This document shows, piece after piece, positions 8,544-16,268 of a stretch of DNA of 41,054 bases. The DNA comes from Arthrobacter sp. Alg241-R88 (GTDB lineage: Bacteria; Actinomycetota; Actinomycetes; Actinomycetales; Micrococcaceae). The notes under the pieces are model-generated. The model worked only from the letters and a program-made list of their open reading frames with translations, had not been told where the DNA came from and made no database searches. Position numbers and translations under genes: made by a program. Positions within the stretch are counted from its first letter, which is position 1, and every line of letters starts with the position of its first letter. The DNA lies in assembly GCF_900537115.1 (NCBI RefSeq), contig NZ_UNRG01000012.1, positions 1-41,054 of the forward strand, read 5' to 3'.

Positions 8544-10043
8544 ATGACGATAACCCAGCAGAGTTTTGCTCCGTCGGAGCAAGCGCAGAGCTTTTTTTCC
8601 CGTGAGGTGCACCACCTTTTTATTGATGGACAGTTGGTCCCGGCACAGTCCGGGATGACGCTGACTACGACCAATCCGTCCACCGGCGAGGTCTTGGCCC
8701 GGTTTGCCTCCGGTGGCAAGGCTGACGTTGATCACGCGGTCCTCGCCGCACGGAGGGCTTTCAAAGGGCCATGGAGCTCCTGGACCCCTTACGAGCGTCA
8801 GGCGTTGCTGACGCGCATTGCCGAGGTCCTTGACCACCGGTTCGAGGAACTGATTCAGATCGAAGCGATGGACATGGGTGCCCCGGTTTCGAGGCTGCGC
8901 AATACCAAGACCTCGCTGATGAAAATGCTGGCCTTCTTTGCCTCTCAGGCCACCAGCATTTCAGGTGAGACGTTGATGAACGGCATCCCCGGGAATGTCA
9001 CCACCATGACACTGAAAGCACCCGTCGGTGTCATCGGTGGAATCATCCCCTGGAACGGCCCTCTTAACAGCCAGTTCTGGATTATCGGTGCAGTGCTGGC
9101 CAGCGGGTGCACCGCCGTGCTCAAGCCGGCCTCAGAAGCCTCCCTGTCAGTGCTGCGGGTGGCCGAGATCCTTCATGAAGCCGGAGTTCCCGCGGGCGTC
9201 ATCAACGTGGTCACCGGTCCAGGCAGGGAAGCCGGCAATGCGTTGGCGGCCCACCAGGACGTGGACCGGATCGCTTTCACTGGTTCGACTGAGACCGGCC
9301 GCCGCATTATCGAGGCGTCCACCGTGAACATTAAGAAGCTGCAGCTTGAACTGGGCGGTAAGTCTGCGGACATCATCTGCGCGGATGCCGACCTGGCTAA
9401 GGCAGTGCCGGGAGCAGCGATGGGGGTTTTCGCCAATTCCGGCCAGATCTGCTTCGCCGGCACGCGGGTGCTGGTCCAGCGCCCCATCGTGGAGGAGTTC
9501 ACCGAGCGGCTGCTGGCCTTCATGAAAACCCTGCGTGTCGGGCACAGCTTGGACTCGGCGGTTTCGTTGGGCCCGGTCATCTCCCAGCCTCAACTGGACA
9601 CAGTGCTGTCCTACATCGATATCGGCCGAAATGAAGGGGCCGAACTGCTCTGCGGCGGCCAGCGGCTGGGGAACGAACTCGGGAACGGATACTTCATGGA
9701 GCCGAGCGTCTTCGGTGGCGTGACCAATGAGATGCGAATCGCCCGCGAAGAGATCTTCGGCCCGGTCCTGTCAATACTTCCGTTTGACGACGTGGACGAG
9801 GCGATCGCTATCGCTAATGACAGCGAGTACGGTCTTGGGGGAGCGGTATGGTCCCAAAATCTGTCCACTGCTCTGCGGGTGGTCCACGGCGTGCACACAG
9901 GCACGATGTGGGTGAACTGCTACGGCTACATCGATCCGCTTGTCGGGTTCAGCGGCACGAAGCTAAGCGGATATGGCGCCAAGGGGACAGCTGCCCACAT
10001 GGACACCTACGTCTACACCAAGAGTGTTTACATTCAACTATGA
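8544..10043 (+). CDS. Aldehyde dehydrogenase (NAD(P)+)
   Basis: 499 residues, the standard ALDH length. The oxyanion residue Asn171 (IIPWNGPL), Glu269 (LELGGKSADI) and the nucleophile Cys303 (NSGQICFAG) are all present, as is the EEIFGPVLSI motif. The start at 8544 follows GAGAGGAAT; an upstream extension in the same frame only shadows the preceding gene. It closely follows the zinc alcohol dehydrogenase, so it should oxidise that enzyme's aldehyde product to the acid. The sequence resembles the broad betaine/phenylacetaldehyde-type group, but the substrate is not fixed by sequence. Confidence 0.92.
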   Translation: MTITQQSFAPSEQAQSFFSREVHHLFIDGQLVPAQSGMTLTTTNPSTGEVLARFASGGKADVDHAVLAARRAFKGPWSSWTPYERQALLTRIAEVLDHRFEELIQIEAMDMGAPVSRLRNTKTSLMKMLAFFASQATSISGETLMNGIPGNVTTMTLKAPVGVIGGIIPWNGPLNSQFWIIGAVLASGCTAVLKPASEASLSVLRVAEILHEAGVPAGVINVVTGPGREAGNALAAHQDVDRIAFTGSTETGRRIIEASTVNIKKLQLELGGKSADIICADADLAKAVPGAAMGVFANSGQICFAGTRVLVQRPIVEEFTERLLAFMKTLRVGHSLDSAVSLGPVISQPQLDTVLSYIDIGRNEGAELLCGGQRLGNELGNGYFMEPSVFGGVTNEMRIAREEIFGPVLSILPFDDVDEAIAIANDSEYGLGGAVWSQNLSTALRVVHGVHTGTMWVNCYGYIDPLVGFSGTKLSGYGAKGTAAHMDTYVYTKSVYIQL

Positions 10044-10503
10044 CCAGGATGCGGTCCGCCGCTTCCTGGATGCCCCTGCAGAACCGGTAGCGGCACGAGG
10101 ATGATGTGTCATCTACGTATATCCCGAACTAGACGATGGGTCCTCCCTCCGCGCATTCCGAGCCGGAACAAAGGACCCTCCAACTCCGATCCAAACCAGA
10201 GGTGGAACGCTCGGGACTTTGCCCCTGGTTTTTTGACTCTTTGCCCATCAAAGGAGTGCTCGCGGAAGGAGTCCGTGTCGACGGTTTAGTGGCGGAGTTG
10301 CGACCGCAAGGCCAGGTGGACTGCAGGAATTTCTGGCTTTCAATCCACGACGTTTGAAACGCTGTCATCTCTGAGCCAGCAAGTCCGGGGCCCGGCTGCG
10401 GCCGGTTTCATGCCGTCGCGACGGCATGAAACGAGCGTGCCATGCTCCTAGTCCAAGGGCCGGCGCATCTGGCGGGCAAAAGAAACGGCATAGCGCCACC
10501 ACC
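10044..10503. other. Intergenic stretch holding a long palindrome
   Basis: About 460 bases between the aldehyde dehydrogenase and site E. Apart from the palindrome at 10405 I see no gene with credible coding character. A 73-codon open frame at 10136-10357 has no recognisable features and no good ribosome site. Confidence 0.4.
10405..10432. repeat. 28-bp perfect palindrome
   Basis: The half-site GTTTCATGCCGTCG is followed immediately by its exact reverse complement. It lies about 70 bases upstream of site E and 360 bases after the preceding gene. There is no T-run after it and no loop, so it is a poor terminator and a better candidate for a dimeric operator. Confidence 0.85.
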
Positions 10504-10533
10504 ATTGACGCGATCTCACATCGCGGGATATTC
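10504..10533 (+). promoter_or_regulatory. Promoter with IclR-type operator, site E, for the racemase gene
   Basis: ATTGACG at 10504 and GGGATATTC at 10525-10533, with the same spacing as site B. The stretch TCTCACAT corresponds to TCTCATAA of site B. It lies 107 bases before the racemase-like gene and would start transcription at about 10540. This links the second half of the catabolic cluster to the same regulator as the first half. Confidence 0.58.
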
Positions 10534-10538
10534 TTAAT

Positions 10539-10557
10539 CCGGCTGATGCCGGTTTTT
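10539..10557 (+). terminator. Small hairpin with T-run at the predicted transcript start
   Basis: CCGGC-TGAT-GCCGG followed by TTTTT. The stem is only five pairs. Its position, at the predicted start of the transcript from site E, makes it either a weak terminator for readthrough from upstream or a 5' protective hairpin. Confidence 0.4.
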
Positions 10558-10594
10558 GATTCAGCCACCCGAGTTCGGATGGATCCATTCATGA

Positions 10595-10619
10595 CTGCCG
10601 AGTCAATGGACATCGGCAG
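10595..10619 (+). promoter_or_regulatory. Leader hairpin before the racemase gene
   Basis: CTGCCGA at 10595-10601 pairs perfectly with TCGGCAG at 10613-10619 across an 11-base loop. It ends about 8 bases before the AAAGGAAG ribosome site. It could influence translation or mRNA stability; no ligand is implied. Confidence 0.4.
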
Positions 10620-10640
10620 TAGATAAAGGAAGTAATTAGC

Positions 10641-11318
10641 GTGTCCAAAAAGATCGCAATTCTGCACACAAGCTTCGTCTTTGTTTCCGTCGAGCCCGTG
10701 ATCAATGACCTTATTGCTGAGCTAATTCCCGATGCTGAAGTTATGCACTTTGTAGACTCTGATGTTTTGGCGACAGTTGTGCGCGAGCAAGGGATTTCGT
10801 CGGATAGCGAGGCGCGAATGACGCATCTTGCGCAGGCAGCGGAAGCAGCAGGAGCCGACGTCATCTTCTCTGCATGCTCTTCGCTGGGACCGGCACTGGA
10901 TGTCGCGGCCCGTAACGTCCATACCCCCGTGGTGAAAATTGACGAAGCGATGGCCATCCGCGCCGCCCGCGAAGGCAACCGCGTAGGAGTCTTGGCCACC
11001 GTGCCCACCACGCTTGGTCCGACATCGGATTTGATCCAGGCAAAAGCAGACGAAATCGGACGCAGCATTTCGCTCGAACAGCGGTTATGTGAAGGAGCAT
11101 TCTCGGTCCTCATGGCGGGGGACCGTCAAAAGCACGACGCTATGATCATCGAGCAGGCGGTGGACCTCGCCGAAAACGTCGACTTGATCGTCTTAGCCCA
11201 GGCATCGATGAACCGCCTTGCCGGAGTGCTTCAGGAGAAGACAAAGATGACAGTTCTGTCGAGCCCCCGTATGGGTGTCGACTACCTCGCTCGTCGCGTC
11301 GCCGAACTTCCTGTGTGA
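10641..11318 (+). CDS. Asp/Glu racemase-superfamily protein
   Basis: 225 residues from a GTG start preceded by AAAGGAAG. The Asp/Glu/hydantoin racemase fold is visible, with Cys79 in IFSACSSLGP as the first catalytic cysteine and the NRVGVLATVPTT strand-turn in the middle. At the place of the second cysteine the sequence is VLAQASM, so the two-cysteine racemase mechanism is not available. One-cysteine relatives include arylmalonate decarboxylase, and the wider superfamily includes maleate isomerase. A decarboxylase, isomerase or lyase role on a dicarboxylic acid is therefore as likely as racemisation. It follows site E and precedes a PEP-mutase-family gene. Confidence 0.82.
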   Translation: MSKKIAILHTSFVFVSVEPVINDLIAELIPDAEVMHFVDSDVLATVVREQGISSDSEARMTHLAQAAEAAGADVIFSACSSLGPALDVAARNVHTPVVKIDEAMAIRAAREGNRVGVLATVPTTLGPTSDLIQAKADEIGRSISLEQRLCEGAFSVLMAGDRQKHDAMIIEQAVDLAENVDLIVLAQASMNRLAGVLQEKTKMTVLSSPRMGVDYLARRVAELPV

Positions 11319-11654
11319 AAATGGCGAATCTGACCGCAAAAAAGCAGGCATCACTTGAGTTGCTTGTTCGGCCCCGCGGTAGGGCGTTTCCCTGATTCAA
11401 GACTCCGCATTCGCGAGGCAAACGCTGCCACTTGGATGATCGGGCTGAAAGGCGACCCCACCGGAAACCATCAGGGTTCAGGGCATGTCGGGGTCGTATC
11501 CGGTGCCGGCTCCACGCAGTGACTCCACCCTGATGAAGGCCCAGGTTTCATGCCTCCCTCGTGAGAATGGTCGGTCCAGGGTCCCGGGGGACACCAAATC
11601 CAGAACCGCAGCTACCACGCTTCAGCCAAGCGACGACGAAGAACGGACATCAGA
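11319..11654. other. Intergenic stretch of 336 bases
   Basis: No gene or clear regulatory element on the plus strand. On the minus strand, bases about 11462-11570 read as an open stretch ending RGAGTGYDPDMP and a stop, which looks like a protein C-terminus. With no recognised family or upstream part I do not call a gene. Confidence 0.35.
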
Positions 11655-12440
11655 ATGACCGCAGCCGCAAGCCAATCAGACCGCGCACAGCAACTGAAAG
11701 CGCTGCACGAGGCCCCCGAAATTCTCCGTGTTGTAAACGTCTGGGATGCGATCAGCGCAGCAACGGTCGCGGCGTTGCCGGACACGAAAGCGATCGCCAC
11801 CGCCGGCCACTCTATCGCCGCCATGTACGGTTACGCCGACGGCACGATGCCCTTGGAGTTAGCTCTGGCAGGGGTCAAAACAATCGTCGACGCCGTTGAC
11901 CTTCCCGTTACGGCCGACCTTGACGACGGTTACGACAACCCCGCAGAAACGATCCGCCGGGCTATCGGCCTCGGCGTTGTCGGAGCCAACGTCGAGGACC
12001 GACTTCGGCCCTTCGATGAAGCTGTCGCCCGCGTGCACGCCATCATGGTGGCCGCCAACGCTGAAGGTATCGCATTTCAGCTGAACGCACGGACAGACGC
12101 GCTCTTTATGGGCGGTGACCGCCCCATCAAGGACAGCATCGACGACGCTATCGAACGGGGCCGCGCATTTCTCGACGCCGGCGCCGCGTTGGTGTTTGTT
12201 CCGGGAGCACGCACCCGCGAGGTCATCGAGCCTCTGGTCGATGGACTTGGGAGGGGAAAGCTATCAGTGGGCGGCGGCGCCCCCGGGGCCCTGCCCGCCA
12301 CCGAAATGCAAGAACTCGGCGTAGCCCGCATCTCCTATGGCCCCTTCACCCAACGTGTCGCCCTGCGCGCACTGCGGGATCTCGCCACCGACCTGTACGG
12401 GACCGGCGTCGTTCCCGCCGATACCCCACCCCTGAATTAA
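11655..12440 (+). CDS. Isocitrate lyase/PEP mutase-family protein
   Basis: 261 residues matching the isocitrate lyase/phosphoenolpyruvate mutase barrel. Visible are NVWDAISA at residues 28-35, the GHSIAAMYGYADG turn, the metal-site stretch TADLDDGYDN (87-96) and NVED (112-115). The whole protein contains no cysteine, so it lacks the KKCGH loop of true isocitrate and methylisocitrate lyases. It more likely belongs to the oxaloacetate-decarboxylase, dimethylmalate-lyase or C-P-hydrolase-like members. It probably cleaves or decarboxylates a 2-oxo or 2-hydroxy dicarboxylate, which fits a racemase-like gene before it and a semialdehyde dehydrogenase after it. Confidence 0.85.
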   Translation: MTAAASQSDRAQQLKALHEAPEILRVVNVWDAISAATVAALPDTKAIATAGHSIAAMYGYADGTMPLELALAGVKTIVDAVDLPVTADLDDGYDNPAETIRRAIGLGVVGANVEDRLRPFDEAVARVHAIMVAANAEGIAFQLNARTDALFMGGDRPIKDSIDDAIERGRAFLDAGAALVFVPGARTREVIEPLVDGLGRGKLSVGGGAPGALPATEMQELGVARISYGPFTQRVALRALRDLATDLYGTGVVPADTPPLN

Positions 12441-12661
12441 CTACACGACATCAAATGCTGGTGGCCACCGCAGTGAAGACCTGGTGCAAACAGGATGTCC
12501 CTGCCCAATCCGTGCCGGTCCAAGGCCATCCGATTGACAGCGGCGACGAGACCGGCCCACCAGTGAGGAAAACGGCGATAAATTTTTCGGTCCGTGCAGG
12601 TTCCCGTCTCGCGGAAGAACGACCGCAGACCATTCCCATCCATTCCAGACAAGGATCCCTC

Positions 12662-14155
12662 ATGAGTAACCCGACAACTACCTACTCCGAGACCTCGCAG
12701 AGGGCAGCGGAGGCAGTCGCGAAAGTTAGCACCCGTCTGTTCATCGACGGCCAATGGGCCGAGGCGACTACCGGTGCACGTTTCGACGTGATTAACCCCG
12801 CCACTGAGGAAGTTATCGCCACGGTGGCCGACGGGGGCCCTGAAGATGCCCGCCGGGCCATTGAAACGGCCGGCCGGGTGCAGAAGCAGTGGGCTAAAAC
12901 CGCACCCCGGGAGCGTAGTGAGATCCTGCGCCGCGCCTTCGACCTGATCATGGCCCGGCAGGATGAGCTGGCCCTCATCATGACCGCGGAAATGGGTAAA
13001 CCTCTGAACGAAGCCAAAGGTGAGGTAGTTTATGCCGCCGAATTTTTCCGTTGGTTCTCCGAGGAAGCCGTACGCATTGGTGGCGATCTAACCACCACGG
13101 GGGACGGCAAAAACCGTATCCTCGTTTCCAAGGAGCCGGTGGGTCCCTGCGTTCTGATAACGCCCTGGAACTTTCCGTTGGCCATGGGCACCAGGAAGAT
13201 CGGGCCAGCCATTGCCGCTGGATGCACCATGGTTTTCAAACCCGCCGCCCTCACCCCGCTATCCTCCCTCGCGCTCGTGGACATCCTGATTGAGGCCGGC
13301 CTGCCCAAGGGCGTGCTGAACGTGGTCACCACCACCAAGGCCTCCGACGTAGTGACACCGTGGATGGAAAGCGGCATCGCCCGCAAGGTCAGTTTCACCG
13401 GCTCCACCGCGGTGGGGGTGCGGCTCCTGGAGCAGGCGGCGAAGAACGTCATGCGATCGTCCATGGAGCTGGGCGGAAACGCGCCCCTCATTGTCCTTGA
13501 GGACGCCGACCTGGACCGCGCTGTCGAAGGGGCTGTCGCGGCCAAGATGCGCAACATCGGCGAGGCCTGCACAGCCGCGAACCGGATCTTCGTCCAGCGG
13601 CCCGTCGCGAAGGAGTTCACTCGCCGTCTCGCCGCACGACTGGGCTCGCTGTCGGTTGGCGACGGCACCGAGCCGGGCACTGAAGTTGGACCGCTCGTGG
13701 AGGAAAAGGCCCTGCGGAAAGTCCAGGAGCTCGTCAACGATGCTGTCAACAAGGGAGCGACAGTCGTCTGCGGCGGGAACCGGCCAGACCGCCAAGGCTA
13801 TTTTTTCTTGCCCACCGTCCTCTCTGACGTTTCAGCGGAGGCAGACCTGATGACCGAGGAGATTTTCGGTCCGGTGGCTCCCGTCATCCCGTTCGACACG
13901 GAGGAGGAGGCCGTTCGCATGGCCAACGACACCCCGTTTGGCTTGGTGGGTTACCTGTTCACTCAGGACGTGGACCGGGGCTTCCGGGTGGGGGAGGCCC
14001 TCGAAGTCGGCATGGTCGGCCTGAATACCGGCATCGTGGCCAGCTCCGCCGCACCGTTTGGCGGCGTCAAGGCCTCGGGTCTGGGTCGCGAGGGAGGCCG
14101 TGTAGGCATCGACGAGTTCCTCGAGTACAAGTACATGGCGGTCCCGCGGGTTTAA
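12662..14155 (+). CDS. Succinate-semialdehyde-type aldehyde dehydrogenase
   Basis: 497 residues with the GabD-like signatures: Asn170 (ITPWNFPL), Glu269 (MELGGNAPLIV), Cys303 (EACTAANR) and EEIFGPVAPVIPF. The C-terminal GLNTGIVASSAAPFGGVKASGLGREGG closely follows succinate-semialdehyde dehydrogenases. The likely reaction is oxidation of a semialdehyde to a dicarboxylate with NAD(P)+. The start at 12662 follows AAGGAT; a longer frame upstream lacks homology. The 221-base gap before it has no gene. A terminator hairpin follows at 14205. As the last recognised enzyme of the cluster it would feed carbon into the TCA cycle. Confidence 0.92.
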   Translation: MSNPTTTYSETSQRAAEAVAKVSTRLFIDGQWAEATTGARFDVINPATEEVIATVADGGPEDARRAIETAGRVQKQWAKTAPRERSEILRRAFDLIMARQDELALIMTAEMGKPLNEAKGEVVYAAEFFRWFSEEAVRIGGDLTTTGDGKNRILVSKEPVGPCVLITPWNFPLAMGTRKIGPAIAAGCTMVFKPAALTPLSSLALVDILIEAGLPKGVLNVVTTTKASDVVTPWMESGIARKVSFTGSTAVGVRLLEQAAKNVMRSSMELGGNAPLIVLEDADLDRAVEGAVAAKMRNIGEACTAANRIFVQRPVAKEFTRRLAARLGSLSVGDGTEPGTEVGPLVEEKALRKVQELVNDAVNKGATVVCGGNRPDRQGYFFLPTVLSDVSAEADLMTEEIFGPVAPVIPFDTEEEAVRMANDTPFGLVGYLFTQDVDRGFRVGEALEVGMVGLNTGIVASSAAPFGGVKASGLGREGGRVGIDEFLEYKYMAVPRV

Positions 14156-14204
14156 AGCTGTGGCCGCGACCAGAATGGCCGGAGCCGACCCCTCACCAAG
14201 TCCC

Positions 14205-14240
14205 GCCCGAACCAGCTTTCTGCCCGGAAGCTGGTCGGGC
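14205..14240 (+). terminator. Hairpin after the semialdehyde dehydrogenase
   Basis: GCCCGAACCAGCTT pairs with AAGCTGGTCGGGC (one bulged A) around a 9-base loop. The stem is 13 pairs with only a short T-poor tail. It sits 50 bases after the stop codon and just before the ribosome site of the next small gene. Confidence 0.6.
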
Positions 14241-14282
14241 TTCACAAGGTCAACTGCGTCTGCCTTAAGCCAGGAGGAGATC

Positions 14283-14690
14283 ATGGAGGACACACGGAAT
14301 CATTCACAAGATTCTGGCCAGTTCGTCGGATCGGCGGTGGTCGCCGGAGCAGCCTATGGTTCCCAAACCACCGTTTTGCAACTTCAAACCTTCGCCGGAG
14401 AATTCATCGACTACACCCTTGACGACATTCCCGATCCAGCAGGGGCAGCCAAATTCCGCAACAACAACCTCCGTCCCATCTCGGTCCTGATCCAGCACGG
14501 TGGTGAACGTTGCAGTGTGCTTGCGCTGACCCCGGACGGGCCGCGACGCTCGATCGCTACTCTGGGCACCGCCTTGGCGTTGCACCAATCCGGGGCGCAT
14601 ACCGTGGTCGACGGGGGCTCGACGACCCGAGTGCCCTGTTCCACCGATAAGACGGCGGCCAAGGAGCGCGCCCTTGTGCTGAATCCTTGA
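14283..14690 (+). CDS. Hypothetical protein, 135 residues
   Basis: The ATG at 14283 has a textbook AGGAGGAG site seven bases upstream, which argues for a real gene and against the longer upstream frame. No family is recognised. The protein has no signal peptide or membrane span. The middle section is rich in short beta-type stretches (TTVLQLQTFAGEFIDYTL, PISVLIQHGGERCSVLALT), and the tail is Ser/Thr/Ala-rich. It follows the terminator of the catabolic cluster, so readthrough or its own promoter would be needed. Lacking homologs, function is open. Confidence 0.55.
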   Translation: MEDTRNHSQDSGQFVGSAVVAGAAYGSQTTVLQLQTFAGEFIDYTLDDIPDPAGAAKFRNNNLRPISVLIQHGGERCSVLALTPDGPRRSIATLGTALALHQSGAHTVVDGGSTTRVPCSTDKTAAKERALVLNP

Positions 14691-15581
14691 CTTGGCGATG
14701 ACCCGGCATGACAAGAGTGTGCGTCCGATCTCCAAGCGGTACCGGAGAATCGGCGCGGTCCAAGAAAGCACAAGGACCGTGGGTCATCGCCGAGGAAGAA
14801 GCGCACTGGTGGCACGCCGCAGCCAGGGAGGACGTCCCCGTCCCGAACCTGCTCATCCGTGCTGCCCTCCGAGGGGGCGGAAACACCGATGGGACGTACG
14901 GATGTGATTGCTGAACTGATGGCCATTACGTTGCAGGGTAGCCATAGCCAGCCCGGACACAATGAGGGAATGCAGAATTTCGTCGGCTCTCCATCCGCCA
15001 GCCACGAGGCCTGTTGCCGCAGATCGCTTCAGCCCCGGAGGTTTTCAAATGACGCAACGAATCACTCTTCTCGGAGGTATTGCAATGAGGCAACATGGGA
15101 AGAAGTACCGTGTCCCGCGTCCGCATTCCCGGCTCCAGTGACCGACTCGGCCGTTCGGCGGCCAAAACGCTGCCCGGCGACCTCCAGGCCTTCGTCGTTC
15201 GTGCCCTCCTTGACCGAGGCGGCAGGCCCGGTGGCAACTCCGCTGAACCTGACAAGTTCCGTCCTCTGCCACGCAAGCAACGCTCGCGGGCCGGTCCGAC
15301 GCAGTGATCCACGTCTGGATCTGGTCCGGTAGTGGAGGGTCGGCTGTTTGTGCGGGCGTGGTCACGCTGGTACCGGCTGCGTCGTCGCTGCAAGGCAGAC
15401 ACATCAGGTGGCTCTTACCCACGGCGAATCCGGACCTGACCGGGGTGATTGATGAGGCGGATTAGATGTGCCAGAAGCACGTATTTGCCGCCAATGGTCG
15501 CCGTGGTGCCGCGTGCGACGACGGCAGAGGTCACCCCAAAAATGAACAGCGCGTTTGCCGCACAGGAAAGGAATGATGAAC
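14691..15581. other. Decayed stretch, possible IstB scrap
   Basis: About 890 bases with overlapping open frames on both strands and no good gene. The minus strand at 15360-15425 reads VGKSHLMCL, which resembles the Walker A region of IS21-family IstB ATPases. The following sequence only loosely continues the family, so I treat it as a possible remnant. A 68-codon frame at 14708-14914 is unremarkable. Confidence 0.35.
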
Positions 15582-15794
15582 ATGGTCAGTTATGACTTCA
15601 ACGGCAAGGTCGCTTTCGTCACCGGGGCGAATGCCGGGATGGGTGCGGCGACGGCCTGGGCGTTCGCCGAGGCCGGTGCCGCGGTCGCAATCGTTGATCT
15701 CGATGGCGGGGCGGCGGAGCGTTTCGCTGCTGAGCTGAACGGCACGGGTCACCGTGCACTGGCCGTACAGTGTGACGTGTCCGAGGAGGCTTGA
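15582..15794 (+). pseudogene. Truncated SDR (N-terminal 70 residues)
   Basis: The start of a classical SDR: GKVAFVTGANAGMGAATA, then AVAIVDLD with the NAD-selecting Asp, then VQCDVSEEA and a stop. The protein ends before the NNAG motif and has no catalytic Ser-Tyr-Lys, so it cannot be an active dehydrogenase. A proper ribosome site (AGGAAAGG) precedes the ATG at 15582. No other frame downstream continues the family, so the 3' part was lost by rearrangement rather than a point mutation. Confidence 0.8.
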
Positions 15795-16268
15795 ACTTCC
15801 GCCGGATTCGCGGACCTCGACATCACTTCCGCGCGGGTCCTGCTGTTCATCGCGGGGAACCAGGGGCCGCTTACGGGAGTTCGGCCAAAAGGGCTGATCG
15901 GCTTACGTAGGATCCGAAGGAACTCCCGATGATCCCGGGGGCGTGTCGACCCTTACGACCGCATTGGCCTTATCCCGTCTGAAGAAGTTCGCTGCGCTCT
16001 TCCGCGGACGTTTGAGCCTTGAAGGCAGCCCGCAGCAGTGCTTGGTCGAGGGCTTCCTCATCAATTGCCTGGTTTTACCGTTTCTGTTTATAGGGCGGCC
16101 CCTTTTCAGCCCTTCTTGCCGCAACTCCTTCCGCTTCCAGTGGCCGGAGGAGCAAAAACGAGGAACCGCGATACGGCCGGCGGGGCCCGTCCCGGATGAC
16201 GGCCAGGCCCCGCACGTCTGATGGCGCCGTCCGTGGCTTTTCACCGGTTCGGCAGCTGCCTCACTTGG
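15795..16268. other. Intergenic stretch after the truncated SDR
   Basis: No convincing gene. CGGGAGTTC at 15874-15882 and its exact complement GAACTCCCG at 15920-15928 form an inverted repeat near the break point of the SDR. It could be a terminator or a scrap of a mobile element. Confidence 0.35.

Noticed and set aside
11462..11570. Minus-strand open stretch ending GTGYDPDMP
   Set aside because: Looks like a protein C-terminus but no start, family or upstream part is visible.
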